Source: Ophiodon elongatus (taxonomy: Eukaryota; Chordata; Actinopteri; Perciformes; Hexagrammidae). From it: 64,000 bases of DNA. Made by a program: the position numbers and the translations under genes. Below the pieces are notes generated by a model, which saw only the letters and a program-made list of their open reading frames with translations, was not told the origin of the DNA and made no database searches. Numbering within the stretch: the stretch's first letter is position 1; the number at the start of each line of letters is the position of its first letter. The stretch spans positions 313,001 to 377,000 of the forward strand of contig JACSYO010001874.1 in the NCBI GenBank assembly GCA_016806645.1, in the 5' to 3' direction. Positions 1-16,400 of the stretch are shown here, one piece after another.

Positions 1-1650
<1,650 letters not shown>

Positions 1651-1680
1651 TAAGGCCAACTCAGAGTTATGGGCACCTAC

Positions 1681-1796
1681 CTGTAGTTCTGTCTGAAAGA
1701 AGAACTTCTGCGGACACTGGGAACAGTCGTAGATCTTGTCTTCCTGGCCGTGGACAGCAAAGATGTGCTGCTGGAGCTTGTTGGCCTGCACAAACA
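1681..1796 (-). CDS. znf423: znf423 coding exon 17: end of penultimate finger and most of the last finger
   Basis: A 116-base exon reading VFVQANKLQQHIFAVHGQED, then KIYDCSQCPQKFFFQTELQ, identical to human ZNF423 as remembered. The acceptor tgttcctttcccag ends at 1797; the donor gtaggtgc begins at 1680 in phase 0. The last finger lacks its histidines here. In mammals these come from a short final exon starting NHTMSQ. I searched the minus strand from 1680 to 1 for such a sequence and did not find it, so the stop codon and 3' UTR lie outside the window. Confidence 0.96.
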
Positions 1797-2717
1797 CTGG
1801 GAAAGGAACACACATACGGCAACATGTTACACAATGTTCATCAGTCAACAGGCCGATGCTTGTCACCACTGAAGGGGCAGAGTAACAGCCGAATCTCCCT
1901 TGTTGTTGGCGTGTCTGTTGCTGGGGCGACTAGTATATGGTGTCAAACTCAAGGTAATATAACACAATATTTGCCAATTGATTTGCATTGTCATTGCAAT
2001 TTTTGAACGGTTAAGTGCCAGCTTTGGAGAAAACTGATCCTGGGTCCGTGGGTGAAAGATAATTGAAGGTGTTGGGATAGAGACTACAGTACACGTACCT
2101 CTGTATTAATGATCAGGATTAATTGCAATCAACCCAGCTATGTCTTAAGATCCAATCGACTGATTTACTGTTTATAAGCGGACTGTTGAACAAAGAAGAC
2201 TGCACGATTAGTACTCCACTATCTACTATACCAGCAGAGAAGGAAGCAAATGGCAACCGAGTCTACAGTGCAAATAAACCCACAAAAGTGCACAACTAAA
2301 GCAAATGAATGGCTGCCTGGAAAAGAGTGAGAGCATGAGAAAGAAAGAGAAGAAAGGAAGAGCTATCCTCAGCAGACCTTGTGATATTTATCAATAAATT
2401 ATCTCCTCTTTTTTTAACTTCCGCTTCAGTGTTGTCTCATACACTTTTTTCCTCTTTCTTCCTCCCCCCCCTTTGTTTCAGTAAACTTTTGGTTTGCACT
2501 GCGAGTGTGTATGTGTTGAATTATTAAGCCTCCCCATAGGAGTGGTGCCCATCTTACTAATTCATAAGCCACCAAGGAATAGAGTTAAAGTTTAAAGCGT
2601 TGCTGTGTACCTGGGGGAGGGGGGGAGAGGCACACAACACAAGACAAACTCAGCAACTGAGGGAGGGGAAAGACAGTGAAGGGGAGAAAGAGGGAGGGCA
2701 GCGAGAGAGAGGGAGGG

Positions 2718-2721
<4 letters not shown>

Positions 2722-2786
<65 letters not shown>
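2722..2786. repeat. Microsatellite (GA)n
   Basis: About 32 GA units with one GACA interruption, in a generally purine-rich stretch from 2650. It lies within the exon 16-17 intron. Confidence 0.95.
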
Positions 2787-4260
2787 TATGGTGATAGAAA
2801 GTCAAGAGATGGGAGGGAGGGAGCGAAGGTGCAGCCTTAGTTTCTGGTGAAATACATCGACCCACAGGCCTAATTTGGTCATCCAGCATTTTGTTTGGGT
2901 CCTCCTGTGGATTTCAGAGACACAAGGTACTTCATATTTGGTATGTTTGGAGGTAATATTGCATGCACCTTTGCATATGCAGAGTCTCGTGTCTACTTCT
3001 TTAGCAGCAGCCCCCTGCTGGAATATTACTCCCACAGTTCGACATGTTAGAAAACGATGAATGATCCTAACATGAGCTTACTGTTAACCTAGAAAATTGT
3101 TTTACTCTATGTATCATGATGCAGGAAACCCAGGGAGAGCTTTACTGTGCCACAACCAGTACTGGAGATGACTTAAGTGCAAACCTTGCTTCCACCTGCA
3201 ATATACATATTGTATATATATATTTAGTTTTTACTAAAATAAGTGACAAGACGTGAACAGTTTGGTGTTTAGAGAATGCGTGAGGGTGGTAGTCTGCTTT
3301 AATAAGGAGCGTACAATCCTGGCTGGTTAAAACACTTTTGGCTTCATATTCATCTGTGATTGGAACAGACAACACACAGCGCGAATAAATAACACAGAGC
3401 AAAACAGTTCTACAATATTCACCGATGATTAGGGTACGACTGTCTACAGTAGTCTATATTTGATTGGTGATATACAGTGCCATAAAAAAGACATACACAT
3501 AAGATTAGTGTGGCCGGTTACACTAACACCTTTTGCACTTAAGGTGTAATTTCTCCGTAGTTAAGGGACTTACTTGAGGATGTTGCATGGGAAAGGTTCC
3601 GTTCGTTAAGGGATATGTCAAGGCATTTACTCATTGAAAGAGATTTTACAGCGGTAGGGTGCCATGGAGGCCGTTTGTTTGCTTGAACTCGCCCTTGTGA
3701 TACCCGTTATCGCTCTTGCAAAAAAAATGGCGGAATAAAAGCAGACAACAAAACCAAACCGGTCAGAGGAGGAAAAGATTATACATCAGGAATAATACAA
3801 TAGGAAAACGCACAACGTCGGTTAGTTAATTCTGATGGTTGCACAGTAACTGGACATTGACTGAATGTTGATTTTACCCTTATGTGGTTCCCATCTATCG
3901 TCCCTCACACTTTTAAGCCTGGCAGCATTAGATCGTCACCACAGTAACCCTGAGATGGAGCGGACGCACCTTGGATTTTTTTCCTTACTTTGGCTTCTAA
4001 GGTCTTTTGTGCATCGGTTTAAAGGATTCCTGAGCAATCGGCCACAGGAATGACAGAAAATGCTGATTGACATTTATCCCTTATTGTTGTTAGTATTATT
4101 AATAGTTTCTTACGTTATACTAGAGTGTGTCCCTGCGACGTGAATTGTGAATTTATGTGTGTCAACTTGTTGCTACGCTCATGTGTGCAGTATGCATCTA
4201 CATGTTTCTGGGTCCTTGCAAAGCAGAGAGGACACAAGTGAGCAGTGGCTTTCTGTCCTA

Positions 4261-4590
<330 letters not shown>

Positions 4591-5716
4591 TTAGGCAACA
4601 CGAAAACAGGAACACACGACATCATTTTAGAATATTAATACAACGCTCAGGGCAGATGGCGTCAAACTGTAGCATATAATATACAGGAAAAATAAAATCA
4701 CACAGGTAAAACAGGAAACCAGTAGACACAGATAAGAGGAAATGCACATGTAAACCATAACTGGAATATCAATAGAAGTGATGCTCCAATCGGTCATATT
4801 TTATTACTAACTAACTAGAATTACATATACATAATTTAAGCAGTGCCACTTGTTTCACAAATTGTATTAGTGTAGTCTTTAACAAAAAAGCTACATTAAA
4901 CAACAAACAAGTGAAATAATATCACACCTTTAGCTAAACATTTTCATTTAATTTGAAAAACTATGATTTTAAGGTTCAGCTCCAGATCAGTTAAGTTGTC
5001 CCTTGCCGCATGCTCCGCTTTCATTTTCCCTTCTCCCTTGTACACCCCCCCCTAACACTCACACACACCAATCCCAGTGCCATATCTGCCCCAGCTGGTA
5101 ATTGCCTGTCCTCCCCACCGGGGCTGTGGATGATCTACCCTTCCTATGGCCATCCTTCCTTCCCTCCCTCTGTCCTCGTTATCTGCCTTCGCCCACTGCA
5201 GTCGCTCATCCATCCCTCACTTTGCCCATTCCTCCCTCCATGTCCCCTTAACACCCCTCTTGGTCCATCACTTGCTGATTAATTTGTGTGGGCTCCGATT
5301 CAAACCCCTCTCCCCATGTTACCTCTCCTCACATATACTGTGCTTACATCTCTGAATGTCTCCTTACTACCACGTCTCTCTGTCCATATACCTATGCTCT
5401 TATCAGACTGTCTTCTACGGTGGACACACTTGCCACAATCTCTTATGCAGATGGAATTCACAGTAATCACTGGGACTCGTCACTGAACCATTTGTATGAA
5501 CTGAGATGGTGTATACAGTAGAGAAATTAGTTTACACGCCACACTTCAGGTGTATCTTTGTCACAAACACACAAGAGACTGTCCCCAAGCCTCCATCCTT
5601 CCTGGTTATTCTGACTTGGATTATACCAATGTTTGTGTGTGTCTGTGTCTATTTTAAGAAGGTGTCAGTGACATTACAGCATCCATGGTGAAAGGCCAGA
5701 TGAAAAATGGGCGTCA

Positions 5717-5719
<3 letters not shown>

Positions 5720-5766
<47 letters not shown>

Positions 5767-5891
5767 CACCCCTGACGATCAGGTCTCCTGCTAGTTGTCC
5801 TTATCACCATTGTACCATACAGGTCCAATACACCAGCCACCCACCCAGACACACACCCCCACCCACCCACCCCCACCCACCCCCACCCACC

Positions 5892-5941
<50 letters not shown>
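5720..5941. repeat. Two (CA)n arrays flanking a (CCCCAC)-type tract
   Basis: CA units run from 5720 to 5764 and from 5894 to 5941. The second is directly preceded by an imperfect CCCA/CCCCAC array (5855-5894). Between them is about 90 bases of single-copy sequence. Confidence 0.95.
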
Positions 5942-5943
<2 letters not shown>

Positions 5944-7437
5944 ACTGTAAGACCCGGAGACATCAGATGGTGTCTTCACACACACTAACACACAGAAACA
6001 TGCATATACATTCAGTGGCTCAAAGATACACAGACAAATTAACAAGAACACGGTCGGTGACTTTTTCCCCTTACACATCTCATGTGTGTACTTGCACGCG
6101 CGCACACACAGATTGAAACAGTCGGCAGAACTTCAGCTGCAGAGCTGCAGGGGATTGTGGGGTTAATAACGTCTTCAATCATACATCCATGACACCCATA
6201 CTGACTTATACACACACACACACAAAAGATTCCTATCTCTCTTTGCCTCAAAGGCCGACACAAGGGTGCCCTAATCCCGTCTCAATAGCTGTGGGGCAGT
6301 GTGTGTGTGTGTGTTGGGTGCCACATGGGTTTATATGGATGAGATGGTATGCTCCATGGTCCCGGTCCCCAAACATCCTCCTCCCCCCTCCCCCCCACAC
6401 ACACGCAAACCTCAAAGGCTGCTAGGTTGTGTGGGGCGCCAGTGTGTCCGAGACATACTGAGACAGATAGAGGTTCATTATCATTTACTAGGAGATTGAA
6501 ACAGCAGGAGAGAGTCACATGGAGTGAGACACACAGAGAGAAGGAGGGAGGGAGAGAGAGAGAGAAAAAGAGGGAGGAGTGTACAGCACTACCAGTTTAA
6601 TTGTCATGTTTCATATTTTAATTATCATGCAAGTATTCCTCGTCTTGGTGAAAGTCTACTTTTATTTAACACAGAGATTTCTTCAAAAGAGATCGTTTCA
6701 ACCGAACAGAAGCAAACGACAGACCTGAGACAAAGAGGTACAAGAGGCACAGACGCAGACGGAGGGTGAATAAGAAGGTTTTGCCTACGCTTCAGTGATC
6801 TCAGTGTTTGTATGTTTGCGTGTGTCCTCTGTGGAAGGCACCTTTAAAGCTCTTTGCCCTCAGTAGGGGTAACGCTCTCTTCAGAAGTTGCCTCGCACTC
6901 TCCCACGCCACCAGGATCAGAGGAAGCGGTCAAAGATTGGCTACCTTTACATGTACACGGCGATGGGCCTATTACCCTTAGTTTCTGATTTTAGACGGTG
7001 ACATGATCACTGTATACATACTGTATCTGACCACTGTAGTTACTGCAGGTATTCTAGGTGCAATTACGGAAGACAAAAATCCCAAACTGCACACATATGG
7101 CATGTATAGAGATGTGGTGATGACTGGCTTCTATTAAAGCAAATCACACTGGAGCAATCCACACAACACAACTCCAGCAATGTTCGCAATCACACTAACG
7201 TGATCAGGATATGTTGTTATGCTTTACTCATGCTTATCTTATAATGACCTCATAGTGAAGTCAGATATTTTGGTCATTATCTACATATATGTATATCTAT
7301 AGATATCGCTCAATCAAAAGCGAACAATATAAAACAATATTTGGGACTCTACAATAAAAAAAAGTGTGTTTTTTTTTTTTCTTCTTTAAATTGGAAGGAA
7401 ATAGTCAAAGATGCCCATCACAGTTCCCTAAAGCCCA

Positions 7438-7443
7438 ATGTGA

Positions 7444-7485
<42 letters not shown>

Positions 7486-7564
7486 GGATGGATCTATCTA
7501 TCTATATATATATATCTATAGATATATCTATACATATATCCATCCATCCTTCCATCTATCCATC

Positions 7565-7595
<31 letters not shown>

Positions 7596-7601
7596 TCACA
7601 T
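7438..7601. repeat. Inverted repeat built from (TCTA)n and (GATA)n with matching unique flanks
   Basis: ATGTGACT (7438-7445) is followed by about ten TCTA units. After about 80 bases the complementary GATA units run into AGTCACAT (7594-7601). The match includes eight non-repetitive bases on each side, so the structure can fold as a long hairpin. The TATA/CTATAGATA-rich block to about 7650 continues the self-complementary composition. Confidence 0.85.
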
Positions 7602-8206
7602 ATATCTATAGATATAGATATATATCTATATCTATAGATAGATATATATGACAATGTATTTGTCTTTCCCTAGATGACATCAATATGTCAGCCTAAAAGC
7701 GAATTAACAGTCAATTATTGGGTGAATGGAAAAAGTGGCTACAGATGAAAAAAGACAAAAACTACAGTGAGAGAGGGAAAGAGTAAGACAGAGACAAAGA
7801 GAGAGAGAGAGAGATAGAGAGATAGAGAGAATTGAAGGGAAAACAGTGAGGTGCAGAGAGATAATTGGGCTGTCCAGAACAAGGGCATGGGGAGAGGCCT
7901 CCAATGCCTCTGTGTGTGTGCATGTGTGTCCCATGAAAGACTTCTCTTTTCTGACAAATACATTGTTTTGATCAGTGTGTGTGTGGGGACCGCGGTCTCT
8001 GTATGCTGTCCCCCTCTGAGACCCAGTCCGCATGTGAGCACGTGTGTGTGTGTGTGTGAGCGTGTGACCCATAGTGAGATGACAGAGTCGTAGAGCATCC
8101 TGCCGTTACGCTTTGTCTCACAGAGTGCATTTGATCCACCAGCATACATACGCGCACACACACAACCCTGGGAGGCCTATGCTGGGACAGAGAACACAGG
8201 GGAGAG

Positions 8207-8316
<110 letters not shown>

Positions 8317-8547
8317 TAGGACTCTGAGTTTGTTAACAGAAATTAACTTTTTATGCTTTTTAAAGCACACCAAGGCAATACAATGAGCTATATTGACAGA
8401 CAGGTCTACCTGACCATGGCAGAATAGTACCCAACTTCTAAGTGCTCACCTTTATCAGATTCTTGCCTGTAATTATGAACATGAACATGTCATGTAGTGT
8501 TGTCATGTTCACAGCGGGGAGCAAACAAGTAACACCATTCAAACAAC

Positions 8548-8552
<5 letters not shown>

Positions 8553-8602
<50 letters not shown>
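8553..8602. repeat. Microsatellite (GA)n
   Basis: About 25 AG units, ending in AGAAAGAGAAA. A GCAC array follows 50 bases later. Confidence 0.96.
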
Positions 8603-8610
<8 letters not shown>

Positions 8611-8654
8611 ACTGCTTATTAAAGAGAAACTGCCCCCAAAATTCCAGCTGCTAT

Positions 8655-8762
<108 letters not shown>

Positions 8763-9215
8763 AATTGGTGAGCTGCTGCTGTGCATCTGTTGAATAACTG
8801 ATGAGGTTTCACCTCTGAGAGAGAAAATATTGGAGGAAAAGAGGAAACAGACACTGTGAGGACAGGATGGAATGTAATGTGTGTGAATGGACAGATGGCA
8901 GGAAGGAGGACGGAGACACACAGATAGAGAAAAGTCCATACAGCGGTCAGACTCATCATTACAATTCTACTATACACACACCTCATTGCTCATGCTCTCC
9001 CTCCGTCTCATTCTCTCTCGTTACCTTCCCCTCTCTCTCTCTGCTAATTGACCAGAGGAGAGGGACCAGGTGGCATCATCCTCGTCACACTAATACACAC
9101 ACGCGCGCAAACGCACACACACACATTCATGCTGGCCTCATCACAGACCTCTGCAACATGCAGCACAACATAATTGAGCTCCTTGGATTATGTTGGGGGA
9201 CGGATCCCTGAGGTG

Positions 9216-9218
<3 letters not shown>

Positions 9219-9292
<74 letters not shown>
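9219..9292. repeat. Microsatellite (AC)n
   Basis: 37 uninterrupted AC units in plus orientation. Confidence 0.97.
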
Positions 9293-9293
<1 letters not shown>

Positions 9294-9930
9294 ATAACAC
9301 TTTCACAGTCTTGGCTGGGTTACTCCTTTGGGTGCCTGGCCCCCCCACAAGCCCCAACCTCTCACCCTTCCTTCCTCTGCCTGTGTCTGTATGGGCTGCT
9401 GCGGGTCCCTCGGGTGTCTACCCCCCATTACTGCCCTTCCCTGCTCATGTCAACCCCCTCCATCCCCCAAACTATGTGAGGTTGCGCGCGTGCGTGCGTG
9501 CGAAAGAGCAGTAGAAAGTGTGTGCGTGTTTGGTCCCTTGTGACATGGAGGCCGTAAACCAAGCTAGGCGATTGATGGGGAGGACGGCGAGGGAGAGGTA
9601 GCAAGAGAAAGAGAGAGAGAAAAGAGGACTGCAGAGAGAGGGGTGGAGTGAGGGTTGATGGGATGGACGGAGGGAGAGCAACAGAGGCGTTGGGAGAAAG
9701 AAGGAGTGCAGCACAGAAGAGAGCAGTGGACGGAAGGAGGAGGAGTATGCACCTCTCTGGGGGGCTCGCTCAAGGTGTGTTTCCATGGCAACCAGGGGTG
9801 GGGGAGGGGGGGTTTGATGCGGTGTGTGGGGGGGGAGCTTGACCCATTGGTAGTGTGGGGGCTGGAGAATACACACACAACCTGCTGCAGTGCTGGAGGG
9901 GTCCCAAGAGTGCCCCCACCTTTACTCTCT

Positions 9931-10077
<147 letters not shown>

Positions 10078-10279
10078 TGCTGCAGTGCTGTGGTCCCGTG
10101 AGTACCCAACACCCACACACATTCTCCCTCCCTCTTCTCATCTTCCATTTTGCCTCTCTCTATCACTCTCTCTGTGTGGTAATTGTTAATATTTTTTATC
10201 ATTTGTTCATGTGCTATACAGTGAGGCTTTTTACACGTAGTTGAATGAAGACGGGAAGTAGAGCTATTGTCCTTTCGTC

Positions 10280-10470
10280 TCATTCAACACGCTCTCCTGA
10301 AACAACCTGCTTTTCTCCCATTAATTTCAGTCTGTTGTCAGAGGTTAATCTGTGGTCACTGCGTCTGCTGCTAATTTGATTACATACAGGTTTTGTTTGC
10401 AAAAATAAAAGTTTCCATTTCACTTCAGCTTCTTGGTCCCTTGCACGCCATTTCTTTGTGCCACATTCGT
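10280..10470. promoter_or_regulatory. Candidate conserved non-coding block
   Basis: Single-copy sequence between repeat tracts, of balanced composition, with homeodomain-like TTAAT and CTAATTTGATTA words. Selection is by appearance only; ZNF423 introns are known to be rich in conserved elements, but conservation was not tested. Confidence 0.2.
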
Positions 10471-10965
10471 ATGGTCGTCAGGTGCATCAATGTTGTTTAA
10501 GCATCAATAACAAATTCTCCACCCCACAGAGATGCCAGTCCACCAAATCAGAGCTGTGTGCAAGCCGGGTCGGGCGGAAGGTTGGCGACAGGTCAGACGA
10601 CGCATATTGAGCCATTTCGTGTGTAGACTACAGATGCAGGTCTAAACATAAATCACTGTACTGGTCCAAGAGGTTTGTAAAAGAAGGGATGACGGACAAT
10701 AAAATTCCCACCCTGTGGTAAAAAAATAAAAAAGATGTTAAATACATGGGATGTCCCCAAGCAGGCGGCAGCAAAGCTGTGAAATGCTAAACATCTTATA
10801 GATGTAAATGCCTCAAACATACACGATCTAGAAGATGTGCCGCAGACTTCAGAGAGCTTAAAACAGGAAGGAGGCGCTCAAGCACTCGTGCTGCTCCTTC
10901 AATAATGGCTACATTCCTTGTTTGCACACCTCATATTGTCCTGTTATGAATAATTTCAGTGGAAA

Positions 10966-11012
<47 letters not shown>

Positions 11013-11234
11013 ACTATTGGCAGACAAGGGCAGCATATGGTGATAACCAGTTTGTGTGTATAATGAAAGGAAGCACAAATTGAGCATATTTGTGGAGAGC
11101 AAAAGTGCATGTGTGTCTTGGAAAGAGTGTGTGTGTGTGTCTGTTTGTGTGAAGCAGCTTGGATTTTCCCTGTCAGATTACATAACAGTGGGAAGCTGGA
11201 GCGCTCTGTCCTGTAGAAGCCAAAAACCTTCTCG

Positions 11235-11373
<139 letters not shown>

Positions 11374-12139
11374 GTTATTGGTTGTTTAAATGTTTAAGAC
11401 ACACAATTTATCACAACATTATTGGACCTCTTTTGCGGTGCTTATAGGTTTATATAAGCACAAGATATGAACAAGATATCAAAAGTAGAAAGAAAAAAAC
11501 TGATTGATGAAGATTTGACAATTGTTTCGTTTTGTTCCGATGATATTCTACTCACTTTATAGCTGTGATTTGAGGTTACAACAGCTCTTTGCTTTACAGC
11601 AGAGCAGCGAGCATGCACATGGCATAAAAATATCTGGATAAATGATCTTTCCTTCTTTTTCTACTGGAGCTCGACAAAGGCAGTGGAGAACTGCGGTGCA
11701 AGGGATCATTACAAGTGTATTCGGTTTTTACATCCAAATAAGTGGCTGAAGTATCGTGGTTCAGCTGGGGTTTTGTTTAAAAAAATAAACTCTCTTCTCG
11801 TCTGAGAGCTGTCTGAATCGACTGTTTGATGATTGGTCGTTAAGCTGTGCGCCTATTGTGACACCTCAGAGCCCCTAAAGCACAAGAGTTAAATCCGTCA
11901 GTAAAACTTTTATCACAACTGACATGATTGATTATTAAGCCACGAGATGCCTCTGTGATTGAACTACTGTGCTCCGAACTGCGAGGAAACACAGAGCGAG
12001 GCTCGAACAGCAGGCGGATGTTGGAACATCGCATTTCGGTCACACGTAGTGTTGTTGTCCATAAACACGAGAAACACACACCAACACGGCATGTTCAGTG
12101 TCACCCGGAGAGCACTTGACCGTAACGAGTAGCCGACGT

Positions 12140-12400
12140 GTATGTCTGGTATTATCATATGTAATGAGACTTTAATTAATATTCAAACTGGAGAGGTGCA
12201 CACATCATCGCTCTGGCCTTGGAATCATCGCTCAGGAGTTTCAGAGGAAAATGGGGAATTACCGTTTCCTCCAATAAGCACATGGAAAGCTAATAACACA
12301 CACAAGCGCACACCTCTTTTTAGCTCGTTAGCAGGGATGAGAGTAATAAATGCAGAGTATATTTGTGTTTAGAATCTTAATTGAAAGCTTGAAAGTGGCC
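12140..12400. promoter_or_regulatory. Candidate conserved non-coding block
   Basis: Single-copy stretch with TTTAATTAATATT, GGGGAATTACC and TAATAAATGC words and no repeat character. It could be an enhancer of znf423 or a neighbour; this rests on appearance only. Confidence 0.2.
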
Positions 12401-12521
12401 AGGAGGGAATAAGCCTAATCACTGTGTGAATAAACCATCAACACACACACAAAGACAGACACACAAAAGCTCGCCACTCCCTGGGATAACATTTACAACT
12501 GAAGTACCTCTCTCTCTCTCA

Positions 12522-12530
<9 letters not shown>

Positions 12531-12602
<72 letters not shown>
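12531..12602. repeat. Microsatellite (TC)n
   Basis: 36 TC units, preceded by imperfect CT-rich sequence from 12509. Confidence 0.97.
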
Positions 12603-12605
<3 letters not shown>

Positions 12606-13451
12606 CCTTTCAACTCCTTCTCCTGCTTTTTCCACAGTCCCTCCATTCCCCCATCTGTTTACATATGTAAAACACAACTACAGCCCCCTGGATGCACATC
12701 AACGGTATGTGTGTGTGCTGATGCTGGTTAAGACTATAGTCGACATCCACGAGGAGTTATAAAAAGTGTTTATGGTGGGTCAGGGCATGCCCTAATTGAT
12801 TACAGGTATTTACTGCTGCAGGTGTTTTTCATTCAGTCACCGGTATTGTTGTGAAATGATCTTATGTGGGCTTACTGAACAGGCTAGAACTAATTTTCCA
12901 TTTTAACGCTTTCACGATTTCATTTAAAAGTTCAACCCATAGAGAAACGTCAATTTAGAAAGACAAAGACATTATCGAATTCTGCTTGAGTGACTTGTAA
13001 AATGGATTTTATTTTTTGACTGAATATTCAAGTTGAAGGTGAAAATGTAGTCGCAACTTGCTCTTAAATGTTACTTTACGGATGGAGAAGTTGCACACGC
13101 ACGTTTGTTTGAAGGAGACTGAAGGCAAAATGCCTTTTAAAAGCCAGATTGAGGTGTGAGCCGGATAAAACCTGCGAGCCCACCATGGTGCGACAGACAC
13201 ACAAAATCACCCGCCCATCCAGGTTAGCAAGCATGTCTGTATCCAGGACTAATCACCACGGCAACTGTAATCAAGGCTCTGATCTAGTTGTCAAGGTGAT
13301 GGAGAGACGGTCACCCCTGACTGTCTCTCCCTCTCTCTATGAAAGGCTAAATAATCACTCTGTTTTGGAAACAACTGTTGTTTACATTGCTGTTCTTTTC
13401 TATAGGGACAGATGTTATTATTCTTTTTAAACAGTGTGTTAAAAGAAAGAG

Positions 13452-13453
<2 letters not shown>

Positions 13454-13527
<74 letters not shown>
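13454..13527. repeat. Microsatellite (GT)n
   Basis: 37 GT units flanked on both sides by short GA runs. Confidence 0.97.
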
Positions 13528-13536
<9 letters not shown>

Positions 13537-14334
13537 CATGCGGAGAGGGGGGACAGACATTGACAGAGAAAGTTAGGGAGGGAGAGTAGAGGTGCGTGGT
13601 GTTGATTAAGATTCACTAATCGTTTGTTTTTGGTGCTAAATCTAACAGATATTTGTGGATGTGTTTGCCTACCTCTTTCTAATCCTATCCTGCTGTTTGT
13701 TGGTGTGTGCGTGTGTGTGTGTGTGTTGTGTGTTTGTGTGTTTCTTTAATCTGTGCTCCCAGGAGGAGTCAGAGGGAGCTAGCAGGCTTCTCCCTGCTGC
13801 ATCTCCCAAATACCACTAAAAAGCCAATCTCCATTCCACAACAACAACATTAAGGCCTATACGCACACGCGCACACACACACACAAATTAACACACACAA
13901 AAACTGGAGAGAAAGGCCTGAGAGACGTGCTTAGTTCTCTGTTCACCAAACTGTAAACCCCACCCCAGAAGCACATGTTGTCATATACAATCACATGTAA
14001 TAAAGCATGTAATTATTCGAAATTACCCTAAATGAAATCAAATAAAAAATTATTCAAGAAAATATGAATACAAACTACTAAACTGAAATGCAATTGAAAC
14101 AACAACAAAAATGTTTATACTCTGAAGGTTAACTTGGCACAGTAAATACAACAGCCCCCTTCATAATTGTGGTTTTGTGTCTGTTCGGTGGGACCATAAA
14201 ACACAAACTCTGAACCTGACGGAGGAAGAGGAGGGAGCAGAAAGGAGGAGAGGAGCAGAGCCAATAAGAGCTCACAGCAGGATGCTAATAATGCAGCTCC
14301 AGCTGTACCAGTTAACCTGCAAACTGCCCATCTG

Positions 14335-14338
<4 letters not shown>

Positions 14339-14390
<52 letters not shown>

Positions 14391-14407
14391 AAAAGAGAGA
14401 GAGAAAG

Positions 14408-14465
<58 letters not shown>
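14339..14465. repeat. Microsatellite (GA)n with two AAAGAAAAAG interruptions
   Basis: About 60 GA units. The same interrupting block occurs twice, 20 bases apart, suggesting duplication inside the array. Confidence 0.96.
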
Positions 14466-14468
<3 letters not shown>

Positions 14469-14853
14469 CTAGAAATAGGTCTAAAATTTTTGTCTATGTA
14501 ATGTCAGCACATAAAATTAAATTAGAGAAATGATAATTTCCCAGTGCCCATTGTTAACCCAGAAATATCAAATTCATAATTATATAAAAGAATAGAATAG
14601 CAGCAAATCCCCATAGGTAGGAAGCTGTAAACAACAAGTGATCAAGTTCCTGTAGAGCAATGAATAGTTCTCAGCTCTCACACAGATGTGATGCGAGGTG
14701 TCAGTCTTCATTTGTTTCTCCTCTTAGTCGTGTGTCACATATCACAACACATTGTCCTCATGCTGCATCAGATACAAAATATAAAATAATGCAAACAAAA
14801 AAAACAGAGAGGAAGCTGGCCACATCCTCAGCTGTATACTGGGGTGGACAAGT

Positions 14854-14855
<2 letters not shown>

Positions 14856-14922
<67 letters not shown>
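14856..14922. repeat. Microsatellite (AC)n
   Basis: 33 AC units. A CT-rich tract follows at 15003-15075. Confidence 0.96.
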
Positions 14923-14925
<3 letters not shown>

Positions 14926-15018
14926 GGAGTGACCTTGGTCCAGGCTGTCTGTCCTCGCCCCCTGCCCTGGATAGCTACGTCCCCCACCGAGCCACCCTGC
15001 CTGTCTCTCTCGCTCTTC

Positions 15019-15063
<45 letters not shown>

Positions 15064-15340
15064 CCTCCCTCCCTCACTCACTCAACACTGTGCCATACCA
15101 GGCCATGCCAAACTGAACCACACTGTGGTCATAGAAAGAATACAACAAACAGACTAGAAGAGACCAGAATAGCAGGGTACAGAGTAGAAAAGAATGGAAA
15201 AGTGAGGGGAGGCTGAAACCAGATTTCTTTTCTTTTTTTTATTGATTCCAAAAAACTCACACTTCTAAAACACACTCAACTTCAACACAAAAGACACGCA
15301 GCTAGCCAACTCTAACCCTCCCTAAAGCACAAATGTATCG

Positions 15341-15342
<2 letters not shown>

Positions 15343-15381
<39 letters not shown>

Positions 15382-15481
15382 CAGTAGCATGCTAATGAAG
15401 ACAGTAAATCACTACTAGGTCATGTGTGGAAAAGCCTGCCAGATACCTGCAACCATGGCTAGAGACCTCCCTCAGCCACAC

Positions 15482-15533
<52 letters not shown>
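15343..15533. repeat. Pair of opposed microsatellites, (CA)n and (GT)n
   Basis: CA units at 15343-15380 and GT units at 15486-15533 lie in opposite orientation about 105 bases apart, so they could pair as a hairpin stem in single-stranded nucleic acid. Confidence 0.95.
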
Positions 15534-15539
<6 letters not shown>

Positions 15540-16027
15540 CAAGAGAGATGGCGGATGCCTGTTGGCTGTAAACATGACTGCTTCGAGAAAACAGAGCGAG
15601 CACCAAAGAGGCACAAAAATGGCAAAACATGCAGAATCCATCAGCGGTGAAAGATCGTCCATTTTCACAGTTAAAATTCTGTCTTCATGTTAAGAAACAC
15701 CAGCTGCGGGAAGAGCGACACGGAGTCAACCAAGTCAGCAGGACGGGGTAAAAAAGCCCCCTTTTTTTAGAAGCCGTTTGAAGGAGGAGAAAACAATGCG
15801 ATAAAATACTAGACATGTACCTCCCTTACTTTGTGGCAAACTGAACAAACCCCAGTAGTTTGAACTCAGACTAGGTTATTGTAACGTCAGCTATTCACAA
15901 AACCGGAAGGCGATTGATTCGGATAAATGTTAAAAACAGCTCCATCCAACACTTAAAAATGTCAGAAGCACTTAGCTGAAGCCTTTACCAGCTTACATTA
16001 AGGCTCTAGAATACCGGCAACGTCGAA

Positions 16028-16029
<2 letters not shown>

Positions 16030-16075
<46 letters not shown>
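16030..16075. repeat. Microsatellite (GT)n
   Basis: About 22 GT units, ending next to a candidate regulatory block. Confidence 0.96.
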
Positions 16076-16077
<2 letters not shown>

Positions 16078-16400
16078 CCAAGAGCAGCTAATCAAGGTAA
16101 CATTTAATGAAAAGACCTCTCCAGCTGAGGGGACCAGGTACTTGGAACAAAATCGCCTGCACCTCCATGGTCACTCTTACAAAAGAAACAAGCTGCCGAT
16201 TACCTGCTCAGAGTTGTGATCAGCTGCACGACCTTGAAAGATTAAGCACCGATATAATCTGATTACGTTCAATTACCTTTCGTTTATTTTGTCTCCAGGG
16301 GCTACAGTATGGATAATTAAGTGCGTAAGGTGCCGCCTATCAAAGAGCTTATTTCCTGTCAGAGAGTTCACTGCAGGTGATTGATGGTAAACCGACACAA
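16076..16400. promoter_or_regulatory. Candidate conserved non-coding block
   Basis: About 300 bases of single-copy sequence with many recognisable factor-type words: GCTAATCAAGG, CACCTCCATGG, TAATCTGATTACG, TTCAATTACC and GGATAATTAAG. It is free of simple repeats despite lying in a repeat-dense region. The function is inferred from appearance only. Confidence 0.27.

Noticed and set aside
12474..12486. EBF-type site CTCCCTGGGAT (also near 25637 and 55940)
   Set aside because: The two half-sites are separated by one base instead of two, so it does not fit the EBF motif.
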